Origin: Granulicella sp. S156
Lineage (GTDB): Bacteria > Acidobacteriota > Terriglobia > Terriglobales > Acidobacteriaceae
Length of the DNA: 64,000 nucleotides
Assembly: GCF_009766105.1 (NCBI RefSeq)
Contig: NZ_LMUH01000026.1
Span: 895,489-959,488 of the forward strand
Reading direction: 5' to 3'
Below are positions 29,835 through 37,695 of this stretch, one piece after another. Each line of letters opens with the position of its first letter. The stretch's first letter is position 1. Made by a program: the position numbers and the translations under genes. The notes beneath the pieces are model-generated. The model was not told where the DNA came from and made no database searches. It saw only the letters and a program-made list of their open reading frames with translations.

Positions 29835-32720
29835 ATGGGTTCGTCATTGCATAATCAACTAATGCCCTCGTTGTGGACCCCTACTGACTGGCCTGCGCGT
29901 CTTGCTGAACTGGAAGCGCGATCAGGCGATGAAAAACAAGTGCCTTTGCGGCGCGATATACGCTCGCTGGGCACGCTGCTCGGCCAGGTGCTGCGCGAGC
30001 AGGCCGGCGATGCGCTGTTCGATACCGTCGAAGCGTTGCGCCGTACTGCTATCGCTCGCCGTGAGGCCGAGGCTGCAGGGGATGAGGCCGAGGGGCTCAA
30101 ACATCTGAATGAGGCTCAGGCGTTGACGCACCTGGCCGCTGCCGACACGGCGACGGCGTATCGGCTGGCGCGGGCGTTTGCTTCCTACTTCGAGCTCATC
30201 AATCTGGCGGAGACTAACCACCGCAAGCGGCGGCGGCGGTCGTCGTTGCTGGACGCTGCGGCGACGCCGCAGCGCGGCAGCCTGCGGGGGACGCTGCGGC
30301 GGCTGCGTAACGCCGGATTCGACCGGGCTACGGTGCTGCAGCTGTTGGGAGAGGTCTGCATCACGCCGATCTTTACCGCGCACCCCACCGAGGTGGCACG
30401 GCGCAGCGTGATGTTCAAGCGGCGCCGTATCTCCGACCTGCTGGAACGGTTGGATGGCATTCCGCTGCCGCTTACCGAGCTTGACGAGTTGGAGAGCGAG
30501 TTGCTCGCGGAGATTACCGCGCTGTGGCAGACCGACGACGTGCGCAGCGCGCGGCCTACGGTGCGCGACGAGGTGCGTATGGCGTTGGACTACTATGACG
30601 CCTCCATCTTCAGCACGATTCCCGTGCTCTACAACGAGATCGCCAACGCCTTCGCGGCTGAGTTCCCTTCTGAGGAGGATCAGCCCTCGATCACTGAGTT
30701 GCCGCTGGTGGTGCGCTTCGGATCGTGGATCGGTGGCGACCGCGACGGCAACCCCTTTGTTACCGCGCAGACGACCCATGAGTCTCTGGCGATGTCGAAG
30801 CAACTGCTGCTCGACCGCTACCTTGCGCAGTTGCAGTACATCTTCGAGCAGCTGGCCTCGTCGACGCAACAGGCACCGATATCAGAGGCCCTGCGGGCGC
30901 GGCTCGAGGAGTATCTTCAGGAGTTGCGAGCGGCCGGTCACACGCTGGTGGAAGACCACTTCCCGTTTGAGGCGGTACGGCTGACGATTGCGTGCATTAC
31001 GCTGCGGCTGGGCGGCGCGCCGCACTCGACGATGCATCGCAACCTGGGGCTCTCGGCGCATGCGAGGCTGCATCACTATCGCAGCGCGGCGGAGCTGCTG
31101 GACGATCTCTCACTGCTGCGTGAGTCGCTTGCAGCCAATAGCGGACTGCGGCTGGCACAGTTGTTCGTCGATCCACTGCTGCTGGAGGTGCGCACCTTTG
31201 GATTGCACCTGCAGACGCTGGACATTCGTCAGCATGCGCGGGTGCATGAGGCCGCCGTCGATGAGTTGAGTGCGTGGCAGAGCTCTGATTCGCTGCAACT
31301 GCCGTCGCCGCTTTCGCCGCAGACGGCTGAGGTGCTCGCTACGTTTCGAGGTGTTGCTGAGGTGAAGCAGCAGGCGCCGCAGGCGATTGCGCAGTATGTG
31401 ATCTCGGGTGCGAGTTCGGCGCAGGATGTGCTGCGGGTGTTGTGGCTCGCTCGGCTGGGCAATGTTCATGTGGAGGGCGGAGAGACTGAACGCGAGCATG
31501 ACCCTGGGCTACAGCCCGTGCCGCTGTTTGAGTCCATCGAAGACCTGCGCAATGCGCCGGAGGTGTGCCGCGAGTTATGGACGAGTGCGGCGTTCAAGCC
31601 GCTGCTGGCGGCTTGGAAGGGACGCCAGGAGGTGATGCTGGGCTACTCGGACTCGAATAAAGACGGCGGCATGATCGCCAGCACGTGGGAGATCTGGAAG
31701 GCGCATCGCGCGCTGCATGAGGTTGCCCGCGAGTGCGGCGTGACGCTGCGGCTCTTCCATGGCCGCGGCGGGACGGTGGGACGCGGGGGTGGGCCTACAC
31801 ATCGCTCGATCTATGCGCAGCCGCTGGACAGCTTTAGCGGCGAGTTGCGGATTACCGAGCAGGGTGAGGTGCTGAACTGGAAGTACTCGGATGTGGTGCT
31901 GGCGGAACGCAATCTGGAGTTGATGATTGCGGCGTCGCTGGATGCGATTGCGCGGCCGGATATGAAGGTGGCGAAGACACAGGATGCGCATCTTACGGGG
32001 GCGATTCTGCCCGAGTGGGAGGCGGCGCTCGACGAGCTGAGTGAGACCTCGTTCGTGTTCTATAAGAAGCACATCATCGATAACCCGGAGATCTTTACGT
32101 ACTTCGAGCAGGCTACGCCGGTGGCCGAGCTGGAGCATGCGCGCATCGGCTCGCGGCCTGCGAAGCGCGCCGATGGCAGCGCTACGAAACAACGTAGCAT
32201 GGCGGACCTGCGCGCGATTCCGTGGGTGTTCGGATGGATGCAGTCGAGGCATGTGGTGCCGGCGTACTTCGGTGTCGGCTATGCGCTGGAGGCGTTTGTC
32301 AGCGAGAACCCGAAGGGGCTGGAGCTGCTGCGGCAGATGACGTGCAGCTTTCCGCTGTTTCTGGATATGATTCGCAACGTCGAGATGGCTTTGGCCAAGG
32401 CGGACTTTGGGATTGCACGGCTGTATGCTTCGCTGGTCGAAGATGAGGCGTTGCGTGATCGCGTGTTTGCGACGCTTGAAGAGGAGTTCGACCGCACGCG
32501 CCGGATGGTGCTCGCCGTTACCAAACAGACGGAGCTGCTGGAGAGCAACTCTGTGCTGAGCAACTCGATTCGGCTGCGCAATCCTTATGTCGATCCGATG
32601 AGTCTGTTGCAGGTAGAACTGCTGCGGCGGAAGCGGGCCGGGGAGGATAGCGAGGAGCTCGATCGCGCGATTACGGCGACGATCAATGGCATCAGCGCAG
32701 GGTTGAGGAATACGGGCTGA
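29835..32720 (+). CDS. ppc: Phosphoenolpyruvate carboxylase
   Basis: This enzyme carboxylates PEP with bicarbonate to oxaloacetate and refills the TCA cycle. Diagnostic motifs are all present: FTAHPTEVARRSV (catalytic His), GSWIGGDRDGNPFVTAQTT, GYSDSNKDGGMIAS, LFHGRGGTVGRGGGPTHRSI, QGEVLNWKYSDVVLAERNLE, and the C-terminal SNSIRLRNPYVDPMSLLQVE with INGISAGLRNTG (Asn-Thr-Gly end). Length of 961 residues fits bacterial PEPC (880-960). ATG at 29835 is preferred; ATG 29862 is also in frame. It is a monocistronic unit with repeats on both sides. Confidence 0.96.
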   Translation: MGSSLHNQLMPSLWTPTDWPARLAELEARSGDEKQVPLRRDIRSLGTLLGQVLREQAGDALFDTVEALRRTAIARREAEAAGDEAEGLKHLNEAQALTHLAAADTATAYRLARAFASYFELINLAETNHRKRRRRSSLLDAAATPQRGSLRGTLRRLRNAGFDRATVLQLLGEVCITPIFTAHPTEVARRSVMFKRRRISDLLERLDGIPLPLTELDELESELLAEITALWQTDDVRSARPTVRDEVRMALDYYDASIFSTIPVLYNEIANAFAAEFPSEEDQPSITELPLVVRFGSWIGGDRDGNPFVTAQTTHESLAMSKQLLLDRYLAQLQYIFEQLASSTQQAPISEALRARLEEYLQELRAAGHTLVEDHFPFEAVRLTIACITLRLGGAPHSTMHRNLGLSAHARLHHYRSAAELLDDLSLLRESLAANSGLRLAQLFVDPLLLEVRTFGLHLQTLDIRQHARVHEAAVDELSAWQSSDSLQLPSPLSPQTAEVLATFRGVAEVKQQAPQAIAQYVISGASSAQDVLRVLWLARLGNVHVEGGETEREHDPGLQPVPLFESIEDLRNAPEVCRELWTSAAFKPLLAAWKGRQEVMLGYSDSNKDGGMIASTWEIWKAHRALHEVARECGVTLRLFHGRGGTVGRGGGPTHRSIYAQPLDSFSGELRITEQGEVLNWKYSDVVLAERNLELMIAASLDAIARPDMKVAKTQDAHLTGAILPEWEAALDELSETSFVFYKKHIIDNPEIFTYFEQATPVAELEHARIGSRPAKRADGSATKQRSMADLRAIPWVFGWMQSRHVVPAYFGVGYALEAFVSENPKGLELLRQMTCSFPLFLDMIRNVEMALAKADFGIARLYASLVEDEALRDRVFATLEEEFDRTRRMVLAVTKQTELLESNSVLSNSIRLRNPYVDPMSLLQVELLRRKRAGEDSEELDRAITATINGISAGLRNTG

Positions 32721-32737
32721 GGTAGGGTGGGTAACTG

Positions 32738-32840
32738 CAAAATCTTTAACGCAGAGGGCGCAGAGGTTTTGACGCAAAGCGCGAGACAACTATTTGTGGC
32801 GCGCTTTGCGTCTGCGATGGTTTCGCGGAGGGCGCGGTGA
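32738..32840. repeat. Dispersed repeat family B, copy 4
   Basis: AAAATCTTTAACGCAGAGGG, then TTTTGACGCAAAGCGCGAGA and its complement-like CGCGCTTTGCGTCTGCGATG. The two arms TTTGACGCAAAGCGCG / CGCGCTTTGCGTC form a perfect stem of at least 12 bp. It lies between ppc and the HigBA-like pair. Confidence 0.75.
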
Positions 32841-32841
32841 G

Positions 32842-33141
32842 TCAGGCGGCTAACACGCGCTCTACGGCGAGGCGCAGGCCCATTGCTTTTAAGATAGCCG
32901 CCAAACTACTGAGCGCGGGATTTCCTTCTTCGGATAAGGTGCGATAAAGCTGGGTTGCGTTCAAGTTGGCTTTCTCAGCGACGCTTTGTACGCCACCAAA
33001 AGCTTTGGTCATCTGGCGTAGCGCGATGAGCAGTTCACCGTGTTCCCCGTCTTCAAGAATGCTGTTCAGCAACTCCACCGCATAGGCAGGGTTTTCCTGA
33101 AATAACTCAGCCATCGCTTCATCATGGGTTCTGTCTCTCAT
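32842..33141 (-). CDS. HTH antitoxin of a HigBA/RelE-type pair
   Basis: A 99-residue protein with a helix-turn-helix typical of addiction-module antidotes (QMTKAFGGVQSVAEKANLNA, then TQLYRTLSEEGNPALSSLAA, ILKAMGLRLAVERV). It belongs to the 'DNA-binding prophage protein/HigA-like' group. ATG at 33141 overlaps the toxin stop by 4 bp (ATGA). Starts upstream of this would lie in the toxin gene. The antitoxin follows the toxin, the HigBA order. Family antitoxins repress their own promoter through the palindrome upstream of the toxin gene. Confidence 0.85.
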   Translation of the reverse strand: MRDRTHDEAMAELFQENPAYAVELLNSILEDGEHGELLIALRQMTKAFGGVQSVAEKANLNATQLYRTLSEEGNPALSSLAAILKAMGLRLAVERVLAA

Positions 33142-33464
33142 CGATCGATTCTCCTTTGCCAGTCTTCCCAGTGCTCGCAAGCCCGAGAGATATCCGCGTC
33201 CTGCGTTCTCTTATCGCCCCCACAAAGCAGCAATACTATCTGCGTGCCTGCAACTGCGTAGTACACCCGGTATCCTGGTCCGACATCGATACGCAGTTCC
33301 CATACGCCGTCCCGGCAAAACTTGTGGTCTCCAAAGTTTCCCAATTCGATCCGGTTGATTCGCCGGTCAATCGCGATTCTGGCTTTTGTGTCACGTAGCT
33401 TACGATGCCATTCCAGATAAACATCTTTGCCATCCGGAGTCAGGTAGTGGCGGACTTCGTTCAC
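33138..33464 (-). CDS. RelE/ParE-fold toxin (HigB-like addiction module killer protein)
   Basis: A 108-residue basic protein with the pattern of the TIGR02683 killer-protein family: VRHYLTPDGKDVYLEWHRKL, RIAIDRRINRIELGNFGDHK, VWELRIDVGPGYRVYYAVAG, LLLCGGDKRTQDADISRACE. In relatives the YRVYYA region and the basic GGDKRTQ are part of the RNase-like fold acting on ribosomal mRNA. Start is GTG at 33464; no in-frame ATG precedes the conserved segment. It is coupled to the downstream antitoxin, and a 26-bp palindrome lies 4 bp upstream. Confidence 0.85.
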   Translation of the reverse strand: MNEVRHYLTPDGKDVYLEWHRKLRDTKARIAIDRRINRIELGNFGDHKFCRDGVWELRIDVGPGYRVYYAVAGTQIVLLLCGGDKRTQDADISRACEHWEDWQRRIDR

Positions 33465-33468
33465 CCTT

Positions 33469-33494
33469 ATATTTTCGTTTATAAACGAAAATAT
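33469..33494. promoter_or_regulatory. Perfect 26-bp palindrome in the toxin-antitoxin promoter
   Basis: The 26 bases are perfectly self-complementary: the 13-base arm ATATTTTCGTTTA meets its exact reverse complement at the centre between 33481 and 33482. It sits 4 bp upstream of the toxin start and about 57 bp upstream of the divergent esterase start. Antitoxins of this group normally bind such palindromes, so this is the probable autoregulatory operator. It is AT rich in a GC-rich genome. Confidence 0.75.
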
Positions 33495-33550
33495 GGCAAG
33501 AGGCTTTGCCAGTTACGACTCCGATTGCACTGCCGCGATACACTGCGCGC

Positions 33551-34672
33551 ATGGCTCGTTTGTTTGCACTTATCACGCTCCTCGCCGCTTCGATTACCGC
33601 CTTCGCACAACAGCCGTCTACCCATCAGGTGAATCCAGACGGCTCCATTACCTTCCACTATGACGATCGCTCGGCAACGACAGTGGCTGTCAGAATGGAT
33701 GCCTTCGCCCAGCCGCTGCCGCTGACGCGCGGCGAAGATGGGCACTGGTCCGTTACGACGCCGGTCCTTGAGCCGGAGATCTATAGCTATGTCTTCGTCG
33801 TCGATGGCACGATGAAGCTCGACCCCACCAACAACGATGCGCGCCCCAACTATGTGTCCTTGAGTAACAACGTCACGGTGCCCGGCAATCCGCCGATGCC
33901 GTGGGAGCTGACGGCGATTCCGCATGGACGGGTCGATCATCACTTCTACACCACGCATGTCGTAAAAAACCTGCCGGAGAACCAGAGCGCTTACGTGGTC
34001 TACACGCCACCGGGTTATGACCCGAAGCACAAGGGTGGCTATCCGGTGCTGTATCTGCTGCACGGCTGGAGCGACCCGGAGACAGGGTGGACGGAGGTGG
34101 GTCATGCGGACTTTATCCTCGACTCGCTGATCGACTCCGGCAAGGCGGTGCCGATGATCGTCGTGATGCCGCTGGGCTATGGCAACCTCGACTTCGTGAC
34201 CCACGGCGGCAATGTCTGGGATGATGTCGCGAAGGTGGACGAGAATGTTTCACTCTACTCGCAGGCGCTGGAGACCGAGGTGATGCCTGCCGTTGAGCAC
34301 GAGTACAACATTGCGAAGGATCGCAGGAGCCATGCGATTGCTGGGCTCTCTATGGGTGGATTGGAGAGCCTGACGATTGGGCTGAATCACACCGATCAGT
34401 TTGCGTATGTCGTCGGCCTGAGTTCCGCGCTCGAAGGGCGGCACTTCGACGAGCATGTTCCGGGGCTCGATGCTAAAAAGGCAAACCTCAGTCTGCTCTG
34501 GGTGGCCTGCGGCACGAGTGACAAGCTCATCACGCCGAATCGCGAGTTTGTGAGCTGGGCCAAGGGAAAGGGTCTCGAGGTAACGGCAGTGGAGACTACG
34601 GGGGCGCATTCGTGGCTTACGTGGCGGGATAACCTTACGCACTTTGCGCCGTTGTTGTTTCGGTCGAAGTAG
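33551..34672 (+). CDS. Secreted esterase (esterase D/feruloyl-esterase family)
   Basis: A 373-residue protein with a signal peptide (MARLFALITLLAASITAFAQ) and an N-terminal beta-sandwich resembling CBM48/E-set (FHYDDRSATTVAVRMDAFAQ). The alpha/beta hydrolase domain follows. Catalytic Ser lies in GLSMGGLE, with Asp in ACGTSDKLI and His in GAHSWLTW. LYLLHGWSDPETGW supplies the oxyanion region. This layout is known for feruloyl esterases and related xylan or polysaccharide esterases; the substrate is not determined here. ATG at 33551 is chosen for the signal peptide; an upstream in-frame ATG at 33506 lies beyond the divergent operator. Confidence 0.85.
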   Translation: MARLFALITLLAASITAFAQQPSTHQVNPDGSITFHYDDRSATTVAVRMDAFAQPLPLTRGEDGHWSVTTPVLEPEIYSYVFVVDGTMKLDPTNNDARPNYVSLSNNVTVPGNPPMPWELTAIPHGRVDHHFYTTHVVKNLPENQSAYVVYTPPGYDPKHKGGYPVLYLLHGWSDPETGWTEVGHADFILDSLIDSGKAVPMIVVMPLGYGNLDFVTHGGNVWDDVAKVDENVSLYSQALETEVMPAVEHEYNIAKDRRSHAIAGLSMGGLESLTIGLNHTDQFAYVVGLSSALEGRHFDEHVPGLDAKKANLSLLWVACGTSDKLITPNREFVSWAKGKGLEVTAVETTGAHSWLTWRDNLTHFAPLLFRSK

Positions 34673-34706
34673 TGTTGGTGTTCAGTAAATGGGATCACAA
34701 ATACAT

Positions 34707-34853
34707 TGTCATCTCGACCGAAGCATGATGGTTTTATCGTCATGCAGAGTGGAGAGACCTGCAGGCTGCCTATGCGAGCACTATTGCCTGTGCGGGCAAG
34801 CTGCAGGTCTCTCCGCTACGGCGGCAAAAGCGCCGCCTTCGGTCGAGATGACA
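34707..34853. repeat. Dispersed inverted repeat, family A, copy 2
   Basis: Ends TGTCATCTCGACCG and CGGTCGAGATGACA, an exact terminal inverted repeat. It contains GAGAGACCTGCAG, later CTGCAGGTCTCTCCGCTACG, and GGCGGCAAAAGCGCCGCC near the right end. A hairpin within, GCATGATGGTTTTATCGTCA, has the same 16-base core as the terminator at 56286. It is the best-preserved copy in the window. Confidence 0.85.
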
Positions 34854-34884
34854 GAGTTGGGATAGGGGTGAGGGAAAACCGCAT

Positions 34885-34921
34885 CAACTGTTTGCTTTTC
34901 CCTGTTTCCTGTTTGCTGGCT
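34885..34921. repeat. Partial copy of family D
   Basis: CTGTTTGCTTTTCCCTGTTT followed by CCTGTTTGCTGGCTCTTC matches the right arm of the repeat at 20458-20477 (CTGTTTGCTG). It lies 4 bp before the end of the carboxylesterase gene. Confidence 0.55.
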
Positions 34922-34924
34922 CTT

Positions 34925-36592
34925 CTACGTCCCCGGCTGCACGTACGGCACCTGCCCCAGGTATAGGCGCTCGCGGCTGCGAGGGTCGTCCTCGATGCGT
35001 GAGGGTAGATCGAAGAGCATCGTGGCTCGCTGGTTGAGATCGAAGGCGGGCCACTGTGGGGCGTGGGGGTTGTTGGGATTGCCGGTGCGCGCGAAGGCGA
35101 TGTAGGTCTCGCTAACGATGTCGGCCATCTGCTGTGCCTGCGCTTTGTCGGCGTCTGAACTGCCGATCATGCCGGGCGATATCGCTATGTTGTCGAAGGC
35201 CAGTGGGATGTCCAGCGTGTGCGGCGCGCCGAAGCGGCCATCTTCTACGGGTGACTTCCAGTTCAGTTGATAAACCCAGGTGTGCGGCTGTGCGGTGGGG
35301 TCGGCTGCGCGGCGGTCGGCTTCGATGACCTGGCCGCGCCAGGAGCGGGAGTCCGTCGTCACGGCAAAGAACACGTCGCTGGCGGAGTACTCGGGGTGCC
35401 ACTCGCGATACTTCGCGATCACTTCCGGTACCGGCAGAGAGACCTTGTCGCTCTTCAGGTAGGGTGCGTTTTTCTCCAGTGCCGCGGGTAAGGTGTCCCA
35501 CGTGAGAGAGAACAGTGCGGGCTGGCTGCCGCCGATCAGGACGCGTGTCTCGTCGTGGGTGTTGCCCAGGATCATCGGAACGTCGGAGGAGATCTGCGGG
35601 TCGGTTGGGGAGAAGGGGTCGGCGGGGAGCGAGCGGCCGTCGGTTACCGGGCCGTAGTAGCCGCCGGAGTGTGCGGCGGCCTGCAGCGTTGCCGTGGGTA
35701 ATGCTCGCAGCACTTTGGCCGTGGCTTCGGGGGTTGCGGTATCCAGCCCCAGCACCTTGAGCAGGGCTTTGGCGCGGTCCGAGGCGTGATTCGGTTGCGC
35801 GCCGGTTACCTGCTGGCCGCTCATCGAGATCACGCGGTGGAAGAGGCCGTGCGCGGGAGGCTGGGCCATCAGCGTCGCGCACTTGGCTCCGCCGCCGGAT
35901 TGACCGAAGATCATCACGCGGGAGGGGTCGCCGCCGAACTCTGCGATGTTGTCGCGCACCCATTGCAGCGCGAGTACGAGGTCGAGCTGGCCGGCGTTGC
36001 CGGAGTCGTCAAAGCCCTGCCCTGGCAGGAGCTGCGCGAGGTACAGGTAGCCGAAGAGATTCAAGCGGTGATTCACGGTGACGACGACTACATCCCCGCG
36101 CTTCGCCAGCCGGGTGCCGTCATAGAGGGCGGCGTTCGCTGTGCCGTTCGAGTAGGCGCCGCCGTGGATGTAGAACATCACCGGCCGCTTTTTGCCGTCA
36201 CGCAGACCTGGTGTCCACACGTTCAGGTGCAGGCAGTCTTCGCTCTCGGGGCCTTCGTCGGGCGGCAGATGATAGCCCTGCTGGGGGTTTGCGGTGGCTT
36301 CGTGACGGGACCTGGCGCCGGAGATCTGCGGCGAGCGCGGGCCCCAGTCGGAGGCGTCGCGAATCTCTTTCCATGGAGCCGGGGGTTTGGGGGCAGCGAA
36401 GCGGGTCTGGGCCGTGTCCTGTCCGTAGGCGATGCCCTTGAAGCAGAGGACGCCTGCACCGGCGTCGCGGCCGCGGACTTTGCCTGCGGTGGTCGTTGCC
36501 ACCAGGTCGGACTTCGCAGCCAGTGCACTGCGATCCAGTAACCCCGCTGCGCCTAACATTGCACCGCCGACCAGTACTTCACGCCTGTTCAT
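34925..36592 (-). CDS. Type B carboxylesterase
   Basis: A 555-residue alpha/beta hydrolase. Signal sequence resembles a Tat leader (MNRREVLVGGAMLGAAGLLD). Family motifs: SEDCLHLNVWTPG, MFYIHGGAYSNG (oxyanion hole), and the nucleophile elbow FGQSGGGAK. Catalytic acid is likely in NTHDETR, and the His lies in GAPHTLDIPLAFDN. Substrate is unknown; type B esterases hydrolyse carboxylic esters including polysaccharide acyl groups. ATG at 36592 is chosen because 36643 would add 17 residues without signal character. It is flanked by repeats and convergent with the esterase upstream. Confidence 0.88.
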   Translation of the reverse strand: MNRREVLVGGAMLGAAGLLDRSALAAKSDLVATTTAGKVRGRDAGAGVLCFKGIAYGQDTAQTRFAAPKPPAPWKEIRDASDWGPRSPQISGARSRHEATANPQQGYHLPPDEGPESEDCLHLNVWTPGLRDGKKRPVMFYIHGGAYSNGTANAALYDGTRLAKRGDVVVVTVNHRLNLFGYLYLAQLLPGQGFDDSGNAGQLDLVLALQWVRDNIAEFGGDPSRVMIFGQSGGGAKCATLMAQPPAHGLFHRVISMSGQQVTGAQPNHASDRAKALLKVLGLDTATPEATAKVLRALPTATLQAAAHSGGYYGPVTDGRSLPADPFSPTDPQISSDVPMILGNTHDETRVLIGGSQPALFSLTWDTLPAALEKNAPYLKSDKVSLPVPEVIAKYREWHPEYSASDVFFAVTTDSRSWRGQVIEADRRAADPTAQPHTWVYQLNWKSPVEDGRFGAPHTLDIPLAFDNIAISPGMIGSSDADKAQAQQMADIVSETYIAFARTGNPNNPHAPQWPAFDLNQRATMLFDLPSRIEDDPRSRERLYLGQVPYVQPGT

Positions 36593-36651
36593 CCTGAAAG
36601 TCTCCGCACTGACAACGTATGGCTTTGGACTGATGACTTGCAAATCGTGGA

Positions 36652-36756
36652 GGAAGAACAGTCAACAGCAAAAGCTTTGACGCAACGGACGCGAAGAAAC
36701 GCCACGGAGCGCGACGGCTTCCGTGGCGCTCCGCGGCGGCCGTTGCGTCAGGGTTT
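36652..36756. repeat. Dispersed repeat family B, copy 5
   Basis: GAAGAACAGTCAACAGCAAA begins the copy, followed by GCTTTGACGCAACGGACGCG. It ends CGGCCGTTGCGTCAGGG. The inner arms GCCACGGAGCGCGAC and CCGTGGCGCTCC are complementary. It lies between the carboxylesterase start and the next gene end. Confidence 0.75.
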
Positions 36757-36768
36757 TAGGGGTACATG

Positions 36769-37515
36769 CTAGCTCGGGACGGGTGTAACTTTGACCGCTT
36801 TGTTGTCCTCGAAGTCGATCTTGATCGGGTGGCCGTTGTTGTCGTAGGTCACGGAGCGGTTGCCGGTGCTGTCCGAGCTTGGATTAATGACCTGGCCGAG
36901 GGACATCATGGCCTGGTTTTCGCTCATGCCCACCACGGCCTCATGCTTGTCGATGTGCGCCCACATCTCCGGGCCCCAGTGTTTGTAGAGCACGTGCGGA
37001 TCGTCGTAGAAGAAGATCTCGTCGGTGAGAAACGTATACGCGCCGTTGTCGTAGTTTCCGATCGGCACAGCGTACAGCGCGTTCGGGTCGCTCGATTTGG
37101 GCATCGTAAAAGCCAACAGCACGTGGCGTTCACCGGCCGAGATGCGCGACACCGCGCGGCCTTTGGGCGGCACCTGCTCGAAGACATCCTTGACGACCAG
37201 CGGCTCCGCGCCCGCGAGCGTGGCTACCGGATGCGCGTAGTCGGCGTGGTGGCTGGTGTAGTGGTAGTAGTCCATCTGCCCGCCGGCGCTCACCCAGATC
37301 GTCTTGCCGATGAGGTCGCGCTCGTCCTTCAGCGAATCCGGATGCTGCTTGCGCAGAAAGACCGTATCGTCGTCGGAGAGCTTCGGCTTCGCAGAAGTCT
37401 CCGTTGCCGCCGGCAGCTCTTCGTGGTTCGCCTTGTAGATCAGTCCTACACGTATGCCAATCGCGATGACGAACGCTGCCGATACAGCCAGTGCAATCTT
37501 TTTGCCATTTTCCAT
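36769..37515 (-). CDS. Hypothetical protein with N-terminal membrane anchor
   Basis: A 248-residue protein with one N-terminal hydrophobic helix (IALAVSAAFVIAIGIRVGLI) and a soluble part exposed across the membrane. The body has DYYHYTSHHADYAHPVATLA, VPIGNYDNGAYTFLTDEIFF and KHEAVVGMSENQAMMSLGQV. The last part resembles small outer-membrane-assembly (SmpA/BamE-like) 'G-M-S-x-x-x-V/A' motifs (VGMSENQAMMSLGQVINPSS), but I would not assign function from this. Repeats lie on both sides. Confidence 0.6.
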   Translation of the reverse strand: MENGKKIALAVSAAFVIAIGIRVGLIYKANHEELPAATETSAKPKLSDDDTVFLRKQHPDSLKDERDLIGKTIWVSAGGQMDYYHYTSHHADYAHPVATLAGAEPLVVKDVFEQVPPKGRAVSRISAGERHVLLAFTMPKSSDPNALYAVPIGNYDNGAYTFLTDEIFFYDDPHVLYKHWGPEMWAHIDKHEAVVGMSENQAMMSLGQVINPSSDSTGNRSVTYDNNGHPIKIDFEDNKAVKVTPVPS

Positions 37516-37577
37516 GCGTCTACTCCGGTACTAAGAGATTAGAGGTTAACAAACCTGCGTTAGTTGGATGTGTGTAG

Positions 37578-37655
37578 CAGAACAAGCAACGGCAAAGGCC
37601 TTGACGCAACGGGCGTGAAGAAAAAGCGCCACGGTACGCGACGGCTTACGTGGCT
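37578..37655. repeat. Dispersed repeat family B, copy 6
   Basis: AGAACAAGCAACGGCAAAGG then CCTTGACGCAACGGGCGTGA with GCGCCACGGTACGCGACGGC. No second arm is complete, so it is a left-end fragment. It lies in the 180-bp gap between the membrane-anchored protein and the MFS gene. Confidence 0.7.
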
Positions 37656-37695
37656 AGATCTGATTGTTGGGGTCGAGGGAAACATTGCCGTTTCT

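Noticed and set aside
33465-33550. Prophage or integron attachment site at the 26-bp palindrome
   Set aside because: No integrase, tRNA or direct repeat flanks it, and its place next to a toxin-antitoxin pair explains it as an operator.
35786-36541. A 251-codon plus-strand frame opposite the carboxylesterase
   Set aside because: No motif, and the minus-strand esterase has complete catalytic motifs over the same bases.
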